From: Mactra quadrangularis | Lineage: Eukaryota; Mollusca; Bivalvia; Venerida; Mactridae | Assembly (NCBI GenBank): GCA_025267735.1 | Contig: CM046294.1 | Coordinates: 19,960,162-20,024,161 of the forward strand | DNA: 64,000 bases | Direction of reading: 5' to 3' | Shown: piece by piece, positions 50,806 to 63,753 of the stretch | Numbering within the stretch: the stretch's first letter is position 1 | Layout: every line of letters begins with the position of its first letter | Program-made: the position numbers and the translations under genes | Notes under the pieces: generated by a model | Told to the model about the DNA's origin: nothing | Database searches by the model: none | The model's input: the letters and a program-made list of their open reading frames with translations, nothing else

Positions 50806-51354
50806 ATACAAAGTAAGAACTAACGATCCATGTAACACAATAAAATGTTTTATTCTTTCTACCTATTGATAACAATGCCATAAATTACACAATAAAACTA
50901 TCAAGACAAGTAACACCATAAAATACCTTTATAAACAATGTATGTGTATGACTATTACATACAATATTAAATAAATTAACAACAAATAAATTAAAATAAG
51001 AATTTTCAGAGAAATAAGTACAGCTAATAAATCACTGTCATGCACGATTTCAGGGGCGGAAAAATACCTAAACTGTTTCTAATTGATATAAAATAACCAA
51101 GATCCTTCACAATTTTTCATCCAAATTTCACAATACAGAAGGTTTAGAAGACAGAGTGAGACTAACATTAATAGTCTACATATGACAATGTTTTACATAA
51201 GAATAATCTTATTATTTTCATTACCACACTAACCATTGCTTTATTTATTAGAGTCAAAATAACAAGGGGCATCTAAAATGCCTTACTTGGATTATTGATT
51301 TTAAAGTACACTTTACATTCAAATATAACACAGTAAAGTTCATCTCAATCTAAT

Positions 51355-51740
51355 TAAAACCCGATCTAAAATTTTGCGCTCGCATACTCGCTAATTTAGA
51401 TCTGGCCTTTTTCAAACGAAGGTCACGTTCAGACGACCTTTTCTCGTCATAATATCCATGACGAAATTGTTATGATATGTAACTTGTTTACATCGTCTAC
51501 ATCACGCAATTTGAAATGAGCCGCCCAATCGCAGACTGTGAATAATACCGCTGTTAAATTAGCATGCAAAACTTGGTATAAATATAGAAATTACGAAATC
51601 AAAATGTGATTAATAGTGTTTTCGTCTAGATGAAAGCTACGCATTGATTGGTCAAAACAAAGTTCATCTCGACCTGACCTTCCACGGAGAAAGTAGAGGT
51701 CCTGTACGACAACGCTCTACAGGATATCTGTTTACGGAGA
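51355..51740. mobile_element. MITE-like element, long copy
   Basis: Runs 'aaaacccgatctaaaatttt' to 'ctctacaggatatctgttta'. A deletion derivative lies at 57082-57300. Confidence 0.5.
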
Positions 51741-51879
51741 GTGAGTTCAACTATTAAGATCATCAAAATCAATGGTCTTAATACAGTGGAAAAAATTCTT
51801 CTCAAATCATTGACTTAAAAAACATCAAACTTAGCTTGATTTTGCAATAACAGAGGTGATATTTACAGCAGATTTTTAT

Positions 51880-52323
51880 TAGGGGTGTAACAATATGGTA
51901 AAAACCGTATTGCAATATATTGCAATACACAAAACCTGTATTGCAATATATTGCAATACATATTGTTCTTTGGGTATACATGCATAGCATAAATTAATGC
52001 ACGTGCATCGTCTTAATTTTATCAACATTGTACATAGATATTTGAATTTTTATATGATCAACACATATTATGTTTGAATAAGTTAGAAAAAAGGTTTTGA
52101 ATGGACTTTCAAAGATAATTATTCTCTCACTTTAGGAAAAATATTTCAAGTTTCCAAACACATATTAGCATTAATTCAAACATTTAAATTTCAGACTCTG
52201 ATAAAAACAGTCAGTATGGAACATAACTAGAAAAACCGGTTCAGTGAAAAATGAACTGGTTAAAAACCCTCAAAAGTCGTATTGCAATATTAACTGGTAT
52301 ATCTGTTAACTGTAACACCCCTA
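51880..52323. mobile_element. hAT-type element with 8-bp TSD (7/8)
   Basis: Ends TAGGGGTGTAACA and inverse TGTAACACCCCTA; flanks ATTTTTAT (51872-51879) and ATTTTTAC (52324-52331). Interior carries 'attgcaatatattgcaatac' repeats. No transposase. Confidence 0.8.
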
Positions 52324-52871
52324 ATTTTTACTGTATTCAAATAAAAAGTTAATGTCAATTATTTTCAATACATTTTACAAGATTATTTCAATACAATGAG
52401 ACAAAGTCAGTGACAACAATTGGATGAATGAACAAACAAACAAACAAATACTTTAAAATATCAACAACAATAAACAAAGTTTACTCTGAGCAAAATACAA
52501 GAATATAAACATACCATACACCAATACACTATATCCAGAATTCAGATTTTTGGGTTAACCCTGGGGTACAAACAAACTTTAATCCTCACAATAAAAATAT
52601 GTGTACAAAGAACAATAGGACTTAACCCATATAGTCTGCTTTTCAGAGGTTTCACAGAAGTGATGAATACCCCCACCTGGCACCATGATGAAGGGAAACA
52701 CATTTGACCAAATTAATTGGCCAAGCGCCTTAAAGGATTGACAGATTATGCACACAACACACAATCTCAAGATATTTGACTAAATTAATTGGCCATGCCC
52801 TTCAAAGTATCAACACAGTTCATGCACACAACACGCCATCTCATCACAGTTAGGATTTGTGCCATGTAATA

Positions 52872-53415
52872 TATAACAAGAGCTGTAAGAGGAGACAGCA
52901 TGCTCGACTAAATAAGTATTTGTCACAGAAGATGTGATTGATGATAAGGAACATACACATTTCAAAATTTGAAAACATAACCATAACAAATTTAAAGTAA
53001 AAAAAATAATTCTAAGTTCAAGGGGAGATAATTCTGAAAAAATGTATTTGAAGTTATGAACCTTGTCACATGAGATGTGGTTGATAATAAGGAACATATA
53101 TTTAAAGTTTGAAGTTGAAACCTAAAGAAATAAAATAGTTGCAGAAAAACAAACATTTTTTTAAAGAAAACTCTAGTTCAAGGGGAGATAATTCTAAAAA
53201 AAATGCATTGGAGCTATGAACCTTGTCACATGAGATGTGGTTGATAATAAGGAACATATATTTAAAGTTTGAAGTTGATACTTTAAGAAATAAAAAAGTA
53301 ATAGTAAAAAATATTTTTCTGCACAAAAACTTTAATAAAAAATGTGGACGTGGACGCCAACGCTAGGGCCAGTAGGAGAGCTCTCCATTTACTTCGTAAA
53401 GTCGAGCTAAAAATC
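52872..53415. mobile_element. Hairpin-ended element with three ~140-bp units
   Basis: Begins 'aacaagagctgtaagaggag ... gctcgacta', ends 'agtcgagctaaaa' after hairpin 'tttacttcgtaaa'. Units: 'ccttgtcacatgagatgtgg ... ttcaaggggagataattct'. Confidence 0.6.
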
Positions 53416-56170
53416 CATGAGTTGATGGTGGAGATATCATCCCGACAAACCAATTTTTGATAATATTTGACCTGACCTCATTTATTGGCCACATCCTTTG
53501 AGGTTTAAGACACCGTTTTTGCATGTGAAACACCTTCATGTCACAGTTAACATTTATTGTGGCAGTTATTTTCAAATCCACCAATTTATGTTGGAGTTAT
53601 TGCCAGGACAAGATTCAGGTCGAAGTGATTCCTAAATAGCCTCTATTACTAGTAGGGGGTACAATAAAGGGAGATACGATAGTGTTTCTTTGACCACTTA
53701 AATTTACTCAGCATCAATTTACACACTATATAAATAAAACACATACCGGTATATCCCACATACAAATAACAAAATATAACAGGCCCCAGTTTCACGAAAA
53801 AACTCAACTTAGTACTCAAACTCAATCTTATGTTATGATCATTAATTTTACTAATGTAATCAATGTTACAACAAATGTAGAATCCAAACAGTGATTTAAA
53901 AATGTATTATATGATTATCGAAACAAAACTGACTTACATATTTGATTTTGAATAAGGGTTAATTTACCTGTTTTGATTTGAGTCTGTCAATGAACTCTTG
54001 AGTTTAGTCTCAAGTGAAAATTGATTTTGTGGCTTTAGGTTTATAATGAAACCCATAATATTTTATGTTATTATATTCTACATATTTCCATAATCATGAT
54101 CATCTAATAACAGCAATACCAACTACATTTACATGCTATTTAGAGACCAAACACACTCAAGTCTGTTATTGAGTTTGTACTTAAGTTTGTTTGTGAAGCT
54201 GAGGCCAGTACTTTGAATAAAGCTAGAAATGACCAGGTATTATTAATTTATTCAACTGTAGGTGATGCATACATTAACCATGCTGCCATACATGCACTGA
54301 GGACCATAGTTTCTATACACTTGTATTTTGTTTCGTAATTGTCTTTTACCTTTTTATAGCAAATATTAATGCAGACACATTTGGTTTAACATTTTACTGT
54401 ATATTTATAATAAAAAAATATATGACATAGTTGACAGTTAATGATAAACTGTATATTAGTCGCACAACTAATAACGACAAGTAAAGTTTGTTTAAATATA
54501 TTCCAAAACGTAAGTTTAACACTTTATAAAGAAACTTTTGGACCCCAGTGTGAAAATGGCTATCTACTTTATAGTGAGTAAGAAAGTACTGTAATTACAA
54601 TATAATCCCTACAGAGAGGCCCTTAACTGAAAAACCAAATCAGAACTACCTCGGCGATCTTCTACGCAGTTAAACCTCAAATATCATACGGTGAAAAAGT
54701 AGATCTAGCTGAATTTGTTTACTGTCGTAATATAGTCTGAACTACGCAGAAGTATGACGTGGGAGACATTGTACTGATGAATGATGTGATAAAGCATGTA
54801 ACAATGTTATTATAAAATGTTGGCAAGAAAATTACAGTCACCGGATTTCATAACCTGGTTGTATTCCTGCTACGTCTGATTTCCGAGGTATATCTTCGTA
54901 GATGATCACCGAGGCAGTTCCGAATGAGAAAAACTCCTTTGCACAACAACAGCTTTTCACATTTCCCTTCAGGGAAATTTTAATTGAATTTAACCTCTGT
55001 AGAGCAACAAGCTCTGAACAATAACAAACTTTAGTCACTTCCAGTGGGTGTTGCTCACAACAGGTTGTACTGTAGTATTTAAATCATGGAGGTTAATTAT
55101 ATACATCAGCTGACAGTTGAATAAAATTCCATAATACACAATAAATACATTAATATAATGTAATGACTAGATTCTAACACATAATTGAATTATTTTTATA
55201 TATTAAAAATAAGAACATTTAAAACAAGAGCAGTCCACAGACAGATTGCTCGACTATTCAAGGTGCTCATGTAAACAAAATTAATTATTTGATTTAAATC
55301 TCAAGTTGATGGGTTTTTCCAGCTAAAAAACTTTGATTGTACCGGACGTATAGTCCAGAATTTACCTGAGCTTGAACTACCTTATTATAATAATTACACA
55401 CATTACTTACATTAATTTGTGAGTTTCCGTACCCATCTATACGGTTATACACGTGTTTATAACAACCGATGTGAGTATAAATCAATTTATTAAAAGTGGC
55501 ATGTTATTGTACTTTATATTTGGACACATTAGTTTTTGGGGAAACAAGTAAGTCAGCAGTATTATGGCACAGTTTCAAAGTATTTATTTTTATGAAAACA
55601 ACATTAATTGTTCAGTATGTGTATTTAGCTGAAAGCTTCCGATATAGCGCGACTTACAAAAATAGACTGTAAATACTGAGTTTAATATATTATTGCATAA
55701 AGGTCAAGCTCAGGTTAATTCTGTTGGACTATACCTGTGTAGAAAAAAGTTGAAATAAAATATGTGACAGTGTACACAGAAAAATAGAATTTAATCTGTA
55801 TTGTATACTTTATAGCAACAATATGTTAGAAAATCTTATTCTGCAAAGATGCTTCCAGTACAATCAAACCATATTTGGATGTAAAAACCCATAAATTTGA
55901 GTTCCATATATCAACTTTTACTCGTTTATTTATATAAAAACCAAATCCTGGAACAATTTGATAATTACCTCACACATACATTATAACTTCTAAGATAGAA
56001 TTAAATACACTTAGAAGAATGCTGCAACAATTTACCAGAAAGTCGACTTAATGCGATTTGATATTTTTTCAATTTGATTCATTGACTAGTACTGTTAATA
56101 CCAAGTATACATCAATACTTAAAACTAACTAATACCCATAAATAAAATTGTTACTAAAATTTTTAACATT
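53416..56170. other. Downstream of the BTB-ZF gene: AT-rich DNA with repeat fragments
   Basis: A truncated 'aacaagagcagtccacagac ... tgctcgacta' start lies at 55222-55262. MITE traces at 54240 and 55105. No gene seen. Confidence 0.35.
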
Positions 56171-56432
56171 TATTTTAGAACAAGATCACTGGAGCGAATG
56201 AATTTTCATACTGATTTATTTATCACTAATTTATAATAATGGTTAATAAACTAAAAGTTTTGAAAGAGACAATGCTTTGGCTTTTATCCACTTAACTTTT
56301 ATAGACATGTTTAAAGCCCGTATTGACTCGGAAATCATGGGTCCTGAATTGAAATTGAATAGTTGCAGCCCTACTTAAAAGTTCTTGCAAAATGTCAACT
56401 AATGCAGTAAATTATCATTCAATACCAGGAGT

Positions 56433-56951
56433 TTACAATTGATCAAAGGCTGTTGTGTGAATTCGTTCAAAATTTTGTGGAAATGTAGACCCGGCTTGAA
56501 TGTCTTCGATACATGTCACACCGTTAGGGTTCAATTGTTCCATGGTCAAACGGGTCGTATTGTAACTGTCCATTATCATAGACGACGAAGCTGCGAAACT
56601 TATCACATCCATTGGTTTTATATCAGAAATGGAAATATATGGAATAGAGCCCAACTGATTGGATGAGTTTATATTAACTTGTGTAGGTAACCCGGTGTCC
56701 TCCCCAGGTTGGATTTTCTCATATAACTGATGATAGTCAATTTCTGGTTCACTGTCATAATCATAGCTAGTTCCCATGTTGTTCTTAACTTTCTTTTTCA
56801 ACTTGATACCGTGGCTCTCTATATGTAACTTCATTCTATCAGTCCTTGAGGTCTGATATTCACACTGCTTACATTTAAATAGTTTTTCTTTTAAGTGTAT
56901 TCTTTCATGACGTAAAAGTTTACTTCTAACGACAAATGACTTCCCACATAC
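56433..56951 (-). CDS. BTB-ZF gene, last coding exon (rest of finger 8, finger 9, C-terminus)
   Basis: Begins VCGKSF in phase 0 after the acceptor TGTTTACAG, completing the C-x2-C of finger 8. Finger 9 runs C814-H834. The remainder is a ~125-residue tail rich in Ser, Ile and acidic residues with no domain I recognise. The TAA stop is at 56433-56435. Candidate AATAAA polyadenylation signals on the minus strand lie near 56215 and 56170, about 215-265 nt downstream. Confidence 0.88.
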   Translation of the reverse strand, partial: VCGKSFVVRSKLLRHERIHLKEKLFKCKQCEYQTSRTDRMKLHIESHGIKLKKKVKNNMGTSYDYDSEPEIDYHQLYEKIQPGEDTGLPTQVNINSSNQLGSIPYISISDIKPMDVISFAASSSMIMDSYNTTRLTMEQLNPNGVTCIEDIQAGSTFPQNFERIHTTAFDQL

Positions 56952-59900
56952 CTGTAAACAAACATACATAAAGACATAGAGGATATTTGTCAACTTCAGC
57001 GTAAGATTTCTTTTATTTCACCAAGTGAACTCATAAAACATATTTTTACTAGTGGCATAGTCACGAGTGAAACAATCTGATTAAAACCTGATCTAAAATT
57101 TTCCGCTTGCATACTTAAATTAGCATGCAAAACTTGGTCTAAAAATAGAAATTACGAAATCAAAATGTGATTAATAGTGTTTTTGTCTACATGAAAGTTA
57201 CGCATTGATTGGCCGAAACAAAGTTCATCTCTACGTGACCTTCCACGGAGAAAGTAGAGATCCTGTACGCCAACACTCTACAGGATATCTGTTAACGGAG
57301 ATTGCGAGTGAAAGTGTCATTTTTTGGGTTCACATGTTGAAATAAAAAATATTTTACACCAAAGTTGATGAATATTCTGTTTCTTTTATGAATAGATTTG
57401 TGTTTTTATATGTTTACAAATTCTAATGTGACATCATTAATTTTCTTACATGCTTAATGGTGAAACATTATTCAACAAATTCTATATTTTCTTTGAATTT
57501 AAAATATAAAGTTATATTTTAATGACGTCATCTTAGAAGATAAATGACATTATCTTGAAAATTAAATGATGTCATGTTATAATTCAGCACAGCTATCTTA
57601 GCCAACATTTGACCAATATCTTTAACCAATACAATTTGACCTAGTATACTTATTTGTCAAATGGAAATCTTTTGCTGAAGAGCGAAATGGATACAAGATA
57701 TGGTACCATTGGTTTTTTGTGATAAACAGGTGAGTAGCACCGACAGCCACAGTAGTTCTAGAATATTTTCTCTGTAATTTGAGTGACTTACTATGCCAAT
57801 TGATAAAATCTTTTAGTCATGAAAAGCACCTGGCGGTATAACTGAACAGTGAAAATGACTATTTATACGTCAAACAAAATGAACCCTGCATAGTGCCGAA
57901 TATCTGTTTAAAGGTATTTTTCATTTATGTTAAGGTTGACGAAAGCATCAAACAGATAATAACAAACTTACCTGACAGACATGATCTCTGATATTTAGAT
58001 GAGCATTCATATGTTGTGTCATATGACCAGCTTTAGGTGTAGTATAGTTACAATTAGGAAATGTACATTTCTTTACTTCTCCTGAAATAGTCAAGACAAT
58101 TTTAATAGACAATTTCATACATCTAGTTTGCTACGTACTGTATATTGTTGGATGAATATTCAATGAATATTCAGGGGCGTGGAATTCCTATGCCCTATTT
58201 GTCTGACTCATACATTTATGTCTGCGGTCAGGTAAACATTTCCAGCCTACTTGTCAATACTTTTTAGCTTTAGATACACCAACATAGTAATACTTTATAA
58301 TGTAAATGTTTCAACCATATTCAGCATTGAACTATTGCATTCAATAATTTATAACTAAGTACTTAAAATATGTAATTTGAGAAGACAAGAAAAAGGTACA
58401 GATTGACCAACAACTGACCCACCGACAAGCTGACTCGTATATACCCCTCTAATTTTCTTGGGGGTGGGGGTTAATCATTCCAAAAGAGTATTCATCCTTG
58501 GAATCAAATCCACTAACCCACTAACCCAGACTCAGTAAACTTGCATGCTACCAACTGAACTAACTAAAGTAAAGCTATAACTAACCTGTATGAACTTTTC
58601 TATGTGATATTAAATGTGATTGATGTTTCGTAGAGAATCCACATAGATCACATAGATAAGGTTTATTATCAAAATGTATGGCTCTATGTTGAGTCATTAC
58701 ACCTTTAGTTGTAAACTTCTTATAACATACATCACATTCAAACTGACGACCTGCAAATAGAACATCATACAACATGTGATAGTGTCAGGGCTTGAATTTA
58801 AGCAAAATGCGAGTAGAATTTGAAAATTGCGAGTAACTTTTATTTTAACTTGCAAATTTTCACGAGTTGAGACCACTGCAAAAATTTTACTTTCTAAACT
58901 AATGAGGCTCAAATTAGCATTTGAACGACCAGATAAATCGATGATATTCACAATAAACCATGTTTGATATCTTTGTCTATCCCACAATAACGCAATTGTA
59001 TATACGAATAGTTACTATGTATGCTATCAAAATTTGAAGAAAAAATGCCAGTCCTTTTTTTCATTTTGCGAGTAAATAAAAAAACCCAGCTAGATCCTCC
59101 TATGCAAGTATATTAAGTAACTCACTTTTGCTAGCCCAAATCAATTTTCACTTTTGACTTGCAGACTAAGATGAAGTAAAAGTAATAAATACAAAAATCT
59201 CAGTACCTTACCTAAATGTAATTTTTTATGTGTGGTCATCTGGTTGTAGGTACTATATGATTTCATACATACATCACATTGATATGGTCTCTCTTTTAAG
59301 TGTGACATGTGATGGCGTACAAATAAACTTAGTCGGAATAATTTCACTTCACAACCTTCTACGTCACATGTGTACGGCGTTTTAGGAAAGTGTTCTTTCA
59401 GATGAAAACATAGATCTCTCATTTCTGTTGCTTTGTATTCACATACCCAACAAGACAGATTAACGTTAATTAAGTGCACACGTTCTATATGCTTGTCAAG
59501 CACATGATTTAATTTCGCCGAAAAATCACAATTTTCGTAAGTACAATGCACTCTTGGGCGACTAGGTTTCTGAACATCTGCAGATGGGCGAGACTGTTTG
59601 TGAGTTACACTTACTTTGCTTTTAAGCTTAGTTTTCTTCAAACATGTTCGTTTTCCTTTTCTAAACGTCAATTTAATTTTTGACTTAGGAGCATTTTCAC
59701 TAGAATTGATATCATTTTTGTTCTCAGAAACATTGTCCTTGCTAATGTAGTTGTTTTCAGTGCCGTCAGCTTTGGTCGGTTCCATTGTTTCCTCAACATT
59801 TGTCAATAGAATAAATTCCTCACTTTCACCATTAACGTTAATGTTAGTATCTAATTTTTGATCATTATGCTTATTCTGTAGTTCACCAACATTTTCTTGG

Positions 59901-61297
59901 GTTTGAACAATGGCTGACTTCTTATCTTTAACAGCCTGTTTCCTTTGTTTCCGTGGTTTTCTTTCTTTAGGTTCTTTAGAACTTTTCCGCGGTAATTTTC
60001 GAGGCAAACTTTTCCGCCTATGTTTAGAATTCAATTGAGCAACTTCTGGGTCAGTTTCTTTACCAACACTGTCATCGTTTTTAACTTCATTTGATGGTTC
60101 TATAAAAACAGTTATTTCATCTTTGGGATTTCCATTACTTTCAAGTTCTTTGACAACATTTTCAACAGTTTCACAACCAGTTACAGTAGCTTCCGAGTTT
60201 GGAGTTGGAATGATCATGGCTTGGAATGCAGAAAGGTCATATTCAAAGTCAGTATTTACAGCAATTTCTTTAAATTCCTTCAATGGTTGAATTGCAATCT
60301 TACTATACTGCAAACTAACAGGGACTTGTTCAAGCTCTTTATGATACTGACCAGGGAGATTGAAAGCTTCTGGGTGAGAGAGATCTTCGATCATATGTGA
60401 ATATATAGCAAATAAACGTGGATATGCTGTGATAAATGGACCAAGGTGGTGACCAACGGCTGTAACAAGACTATGTAGAAGTTGAAACAAGCAGAATTCA
60501 TTTGTAGTGAAAATATTTTGAGTGCAACTAATCTTAATAAGGAGGTCATTAACAGTGTGAGTCCACTTTACTCTGTCAAATAAATACATCAAGAATTTAT
60601 CACGTTCTGATACACTGTTTCCAACCCAGCTGATAATCAGAGAAAACTTTGCCTCGTAGTTTAAATCCTCCATTTTTCCAGTAGACAAAAATGCCTTAAA
60701 ATCTGCTGGTTGTAGGTCTAGTAACACAGGTTGCTCCATTATACTGGCTATATTTGTTGCTATAAAGTCAAATATACATTGTTCAAGTTTCTTCAAGTTA
60801 AACTTTACGCTTAAAAAATACTTAGCGACAAAGTTCTGCAATGTAACATTTTTCTGAATGTAGGATTCACAAACATCCACCAATGAGTCGATCATCAAAG
60901 CTCGGCCAAGCTCGAGCAGAGATGATAAGTTTGATTGATCACAGAGGACTAGGCCGGTGTACATGTAGTCTATACAATGTTCAACAGCTTTAGTATTGTT
61001 GAATTGTAGCACAACCCCCGAGGCTTGTTCATCTCTAGTCAGTAAACTAGCTAACCGTGGACTCCAGGCAGCCACAACAGCTTTGTGAGCATGAAATTCT
61101 GCTCCATTAGCACTTATTGTAAAGTCGCAGAATTTCTCCTCATCCTTGAATTCTTTCAGCTTGTACAAAACATTGAAGATATCAAAATCTGGAGATGATT
61201 TCATGCCATGTTTTTGTCCACTAACTGCAGTGTTAGTTGAAGTACGCAAATATGTATCATCTGTCAAATTCCAAGCCATTTTTTTCTTATTATTCAT
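56433..61297 (-). CDS. BTB-BACK-C2H2 zinc finger protein, four coding exons
   Basis: A nuclear, probably DNA-binding transcription factor of the ZBTB type. My spliced model is 61297-59212, 58750-58586, 58081-57972, 56951-56433: 2880 nt, 959 residues plus TAA. The BTB domain spans about residues 40-150 (CDF...[14 protein letters not shown]), BACK-like helices follow to about 250, then an acidic and polar linker, a Lys/Arg-rich stretch at about 424-458 (possible nuclear signal, AT-hook-like RKPRK), and nine C2H2 fingers at about 585-834. BTB domains in this family mediate dimerisation and co-repressor binding. Each intron has GT-AG ends and matching phase. The start is either the first AUG after the acceptor at 61304 or Met7, whose context (AAAATGG) is better. 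I cannot name the ortholog. The gene sits among introns filled with repeats; the C-terminal ~120 residues after the last finger have no recognised domain. Confidence 0.92.
57082..57300. mobile_element. Deletion derivative of the 51355-51740 element
   Basis: Lies in the third intron of the BTB-ZF gene. Same ends, but the ~160 bp present at about 51397-51555 are missing; the junction is 'gcatactt|aaattagcatg'. Confidence 0.55.
57972..58081 (-). CDS. BTB-ZF gene, exon with finger 7 and the first Cys of finger 8
   Basis: 110 nt, too short for a simple ORF scan. The acceptor is CTATTTCAG|GAGAAG and the donor CTGTCAG|GTAAGT. It starts by completing the Gly of the HTG-E linker, encodes a C-x4-C finger (C756, C761, H774, H778), and ends after ...DHVCQ, one residue before the second Cys of finger 8. 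Confidence 0.9.
58586..58750 (-). CDS. BTB-ZF gene, exon with fingers 5 and 6
   Basis: 165 nt in phase 1-1. The acceptor is TTTGCAG|GTCGTC and the donor CATACAG|GTTAGT. It encodes two complete C2H2 fingers (C701/C704...H717/H721 and C729/C732...H745/H749) followed by an HTG linker start. An ATG-initiated reading of this segment would add intron-derived residues; the acceptor argues against that. Confidence 0.9.
59212..61297 (-). CDS. BTB-ZF gene, first coding exon (BTB, BACK, linker, fingers 1-4)
   Basis: Residues 1-695 and the first base of the Gly696 codon. Fingers 1-4 begin at about C585, C616, C644 and C674; fingers 1 and 3 have a C-x4-C spacing, 2 and 4 the usual C-x2-C. The open frame continues 24 codons past the donor, but those residues are hydrophobic and unlike the rest. 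The donor reads TTTAG|GTAAGG, and the next exon restores the finger pattern exactly. An acceptor (TTGTTGTTGCAG|GTATGAATG) lies just upstream of the first ATG, so at least one upstream non-coding exon exists. Confidence 0.92.
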
Positions 61298-61811
61298 TCA
61301 TACCTGCAACAACAAACAGATACATACAGATGACTGAAGTTATTTTATTTGCATCCGATTAATAAACACATGTTTTGAAAGCCAGAGGCTAGAGTTACTT
61401 CCCCATAACTTTAGCTTTGGAGACTAGAGTTACAGGAGTGCTGTTACTCTAGAAGACCCAACCAGACAAGGACAGGATTTTCCCTGATGCATCGTGTCTG
61501 GTATTGTCACATTTTTAAAGTGTTCAATTTTCTGTCAGATTTTAATCAAAATGGTGAGTCAAAAATGATTATGTTCATTCCTGCATAAAAATGACATTTT
61601 TAAACAACTTTCAATTCTGACAAATGTCAAGAACGAAAGTAAACAGAATGTAGCAAACAAAGCCATCTGTAAACTGTGTATGCATCTATAATTGAGATAT
61701 CATAGTAATCACTGTGGCTTGGCATTCACCTTTAATTCAATAACAGTGGTACACCATACAGGACTAATTCCATGGCACAGGTGTAAACTAGACAGTCAAA
61801 CCTAGAATAAG

Positions 61812-63504
61812 CAGGGCTTGAACTAGACTTTCTAACTCAAAGGTCAATGACCATTCAGTCAAAATTTTCAGGGGTCAAAATCAAATTTTCAGGGGTCAAA
61901 CTATACTTCATGTTTTTGTCCATAGATTTTAATGTCATTGTTGTAGCTTTATGCAATAACTTCAATTACTAAGATTTCGGGTATCTCACTAGGATTTTAT
62001 AAGTAGAAGTCAAAGACTCTTACTGAGAAAAGTAGTCCCACAGCCAAAAGTTAGAGTCCCATATTTTCTGCCCGAGATTTTATATAACAACAATTATGTT
62101 AAAGTTTCTGTCATATTGGCAAACAGACCCATGTATAAAATCACATGCAGTATGACAATGCCTTAGTTGTAACTTAAATTTTGTTTTACATTTCGTCAAG
62201 CTGACAAACTGTCAAAACTCACACTCACAGAATGACTCAGATTTCCAACCCAAAAACTCAAAATAGTAGAAATTTTGAATGTAAACAAGCTCATTTATTT
62301 AATTAACATTTGCAGTCAAAACTAGTTCATACTCCCAAAATGTTTGGATAATATCATTAATCAGAGCAATATCACAATTTTTCTCTTGTGTGTTAATTGC
62401 AACCGTTTGATTACGTATAAACAATGTTATCGGGCCGACATGTAGCATTATTGATTTTTTATAGCTTTTTTTATCGGCTAAAGTTTGAAGCATGTATACT
62501 AACTGCAACTCCGGCGTAGCACGCATCGCCGATTGGTCGATAACAACACATAGGCGGACGTAACATGACTCTTGAAGGAAAAATATTCGCGGGTCAAATT
62601 GACACATGGGTGATTTTGAATGAGGGTCAAAAAAGGGTATTTTGCCATTTTTGGAATTTTCGTGCGTCAAAACCCGAGGTCTCGGGTCTAATTCAAGCCT
62701 AGTCCTAAATATAAGACCCTACGTAACTTTTTTATCATTTTGACATTTCTCTGTTACGTAGGGTCTTAAAGGATAGCTTCAAAAACGCATAGCAAAAATT
62801 TTAGTGTACAGACATCGAATCAGGTCTGAACGTTCTACTCGTTTTAATTCGAAAAATTTGCAATAAAACAATACACCAATAGAAAGATAAACGAAAAATA
62901 CACATGATGAAAGTAAAATAATTTCAAATGCTAACCTTAGACAGTCGAAAAATCCATTTAAAATCCTTTATTAACGAGTACTTTCAGTTTGTCACAATAA
63001 TCGTGCAATAATAGCCAAAGCAATCCGAATTTAAATTTGGTCACGCCATTTGTAAGAAATGATTTTGAACGAATATATTAGGTACAGTATAAAAGCCAGT
63101 ATCCAGACCGTTCCGTGCATACTTGTGACTGTTGACAGTAAGAACGACTACTCTTGAGAGATTAAAATTCGTTTAAGTAAACAGTAAGCGATTCGAAACT
63201 TTATTTACCGACACGAATTCAGTTCAAAATGGAGGCAAGCGGCGACAATCCTGGATAGCAGGAAAAGTAATTGGTGTTTTCATATGGGAAAAAACTGATT
63301 TTTATCTTTTGCTTTATGGAAAGAATAAAAGTAAACTTTTATCTATCGATTGGTGCTAATTTGACCCACATTCATTTACTTTTTGAAAAAAATATTTTGC
63401 TATGCGTTTTTGAAGCAATCCGTTAAGACCCTGCATAACAGAAGAACGTCCGTATGATAAAATAGTTATGAAGGGTCTTATATTTAGGACTAATTCAAGC
63501 CCTG
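61812..63504. mobile_element. TIR element 'cagggcttgaactagac', interrupted
   Basis: Left CAGGGCTTGAACTAGAC (61812-61828); right GTCTAATTCAAGCC at 62686-62699, completed by CTG at 63502-63504 after the inserted element. Flanked by ATAAG on both sides (61807-61811, 63505-63509). The minus ORF at 62299-62670 inside it has no recognisable domain. Confidence 0.65.
62701..63491. mobile_element. Mutator-like (MULE-type) non-autonomous element
   Basis: Ends AGTCCTAAATATAAGACCCT / AGGGTCTTATATTTAGGACT with a 10-bp target duplication AATTCAAGCC. Each end also folds on itself (TAAGACCCTACGTAAC / GTTACGTAGGGTCTTA at the left). Long inverted arms include 'ttcaaaaacgcatagcaaaa' and its inverse. A 10-bp duplication and long TIRs fit MULEs. 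Confidence 0.75.
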
Positions 63505-63753
63505 ATAAGAACTAATGAATAAATGACAACCACAGTCATTTGTCTTTTTTCTAACAAATTAGTAATCTATGGTAAAATGCATTGAATTGGCACTTAAAAA
63601 TGATAACAATGCAAAGGATCAACCAACGACTTCGCCCTGAGTTATCTTGTTAAGCTTAAGGTGTCGCCGTCTTCTGAAATGACAGAAAACAGTCAAATAT
63701 TAGCGTCTCACAACAAAAATTTTCTTCATATCAACGAAATGCATCAATAGTAC

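Noticed and set aside
62299..62670. 123-codon minus ORF
   Set aside because: Lies within a non-autonomous transposon, has no domain I recognise and is at a length possible by chance.
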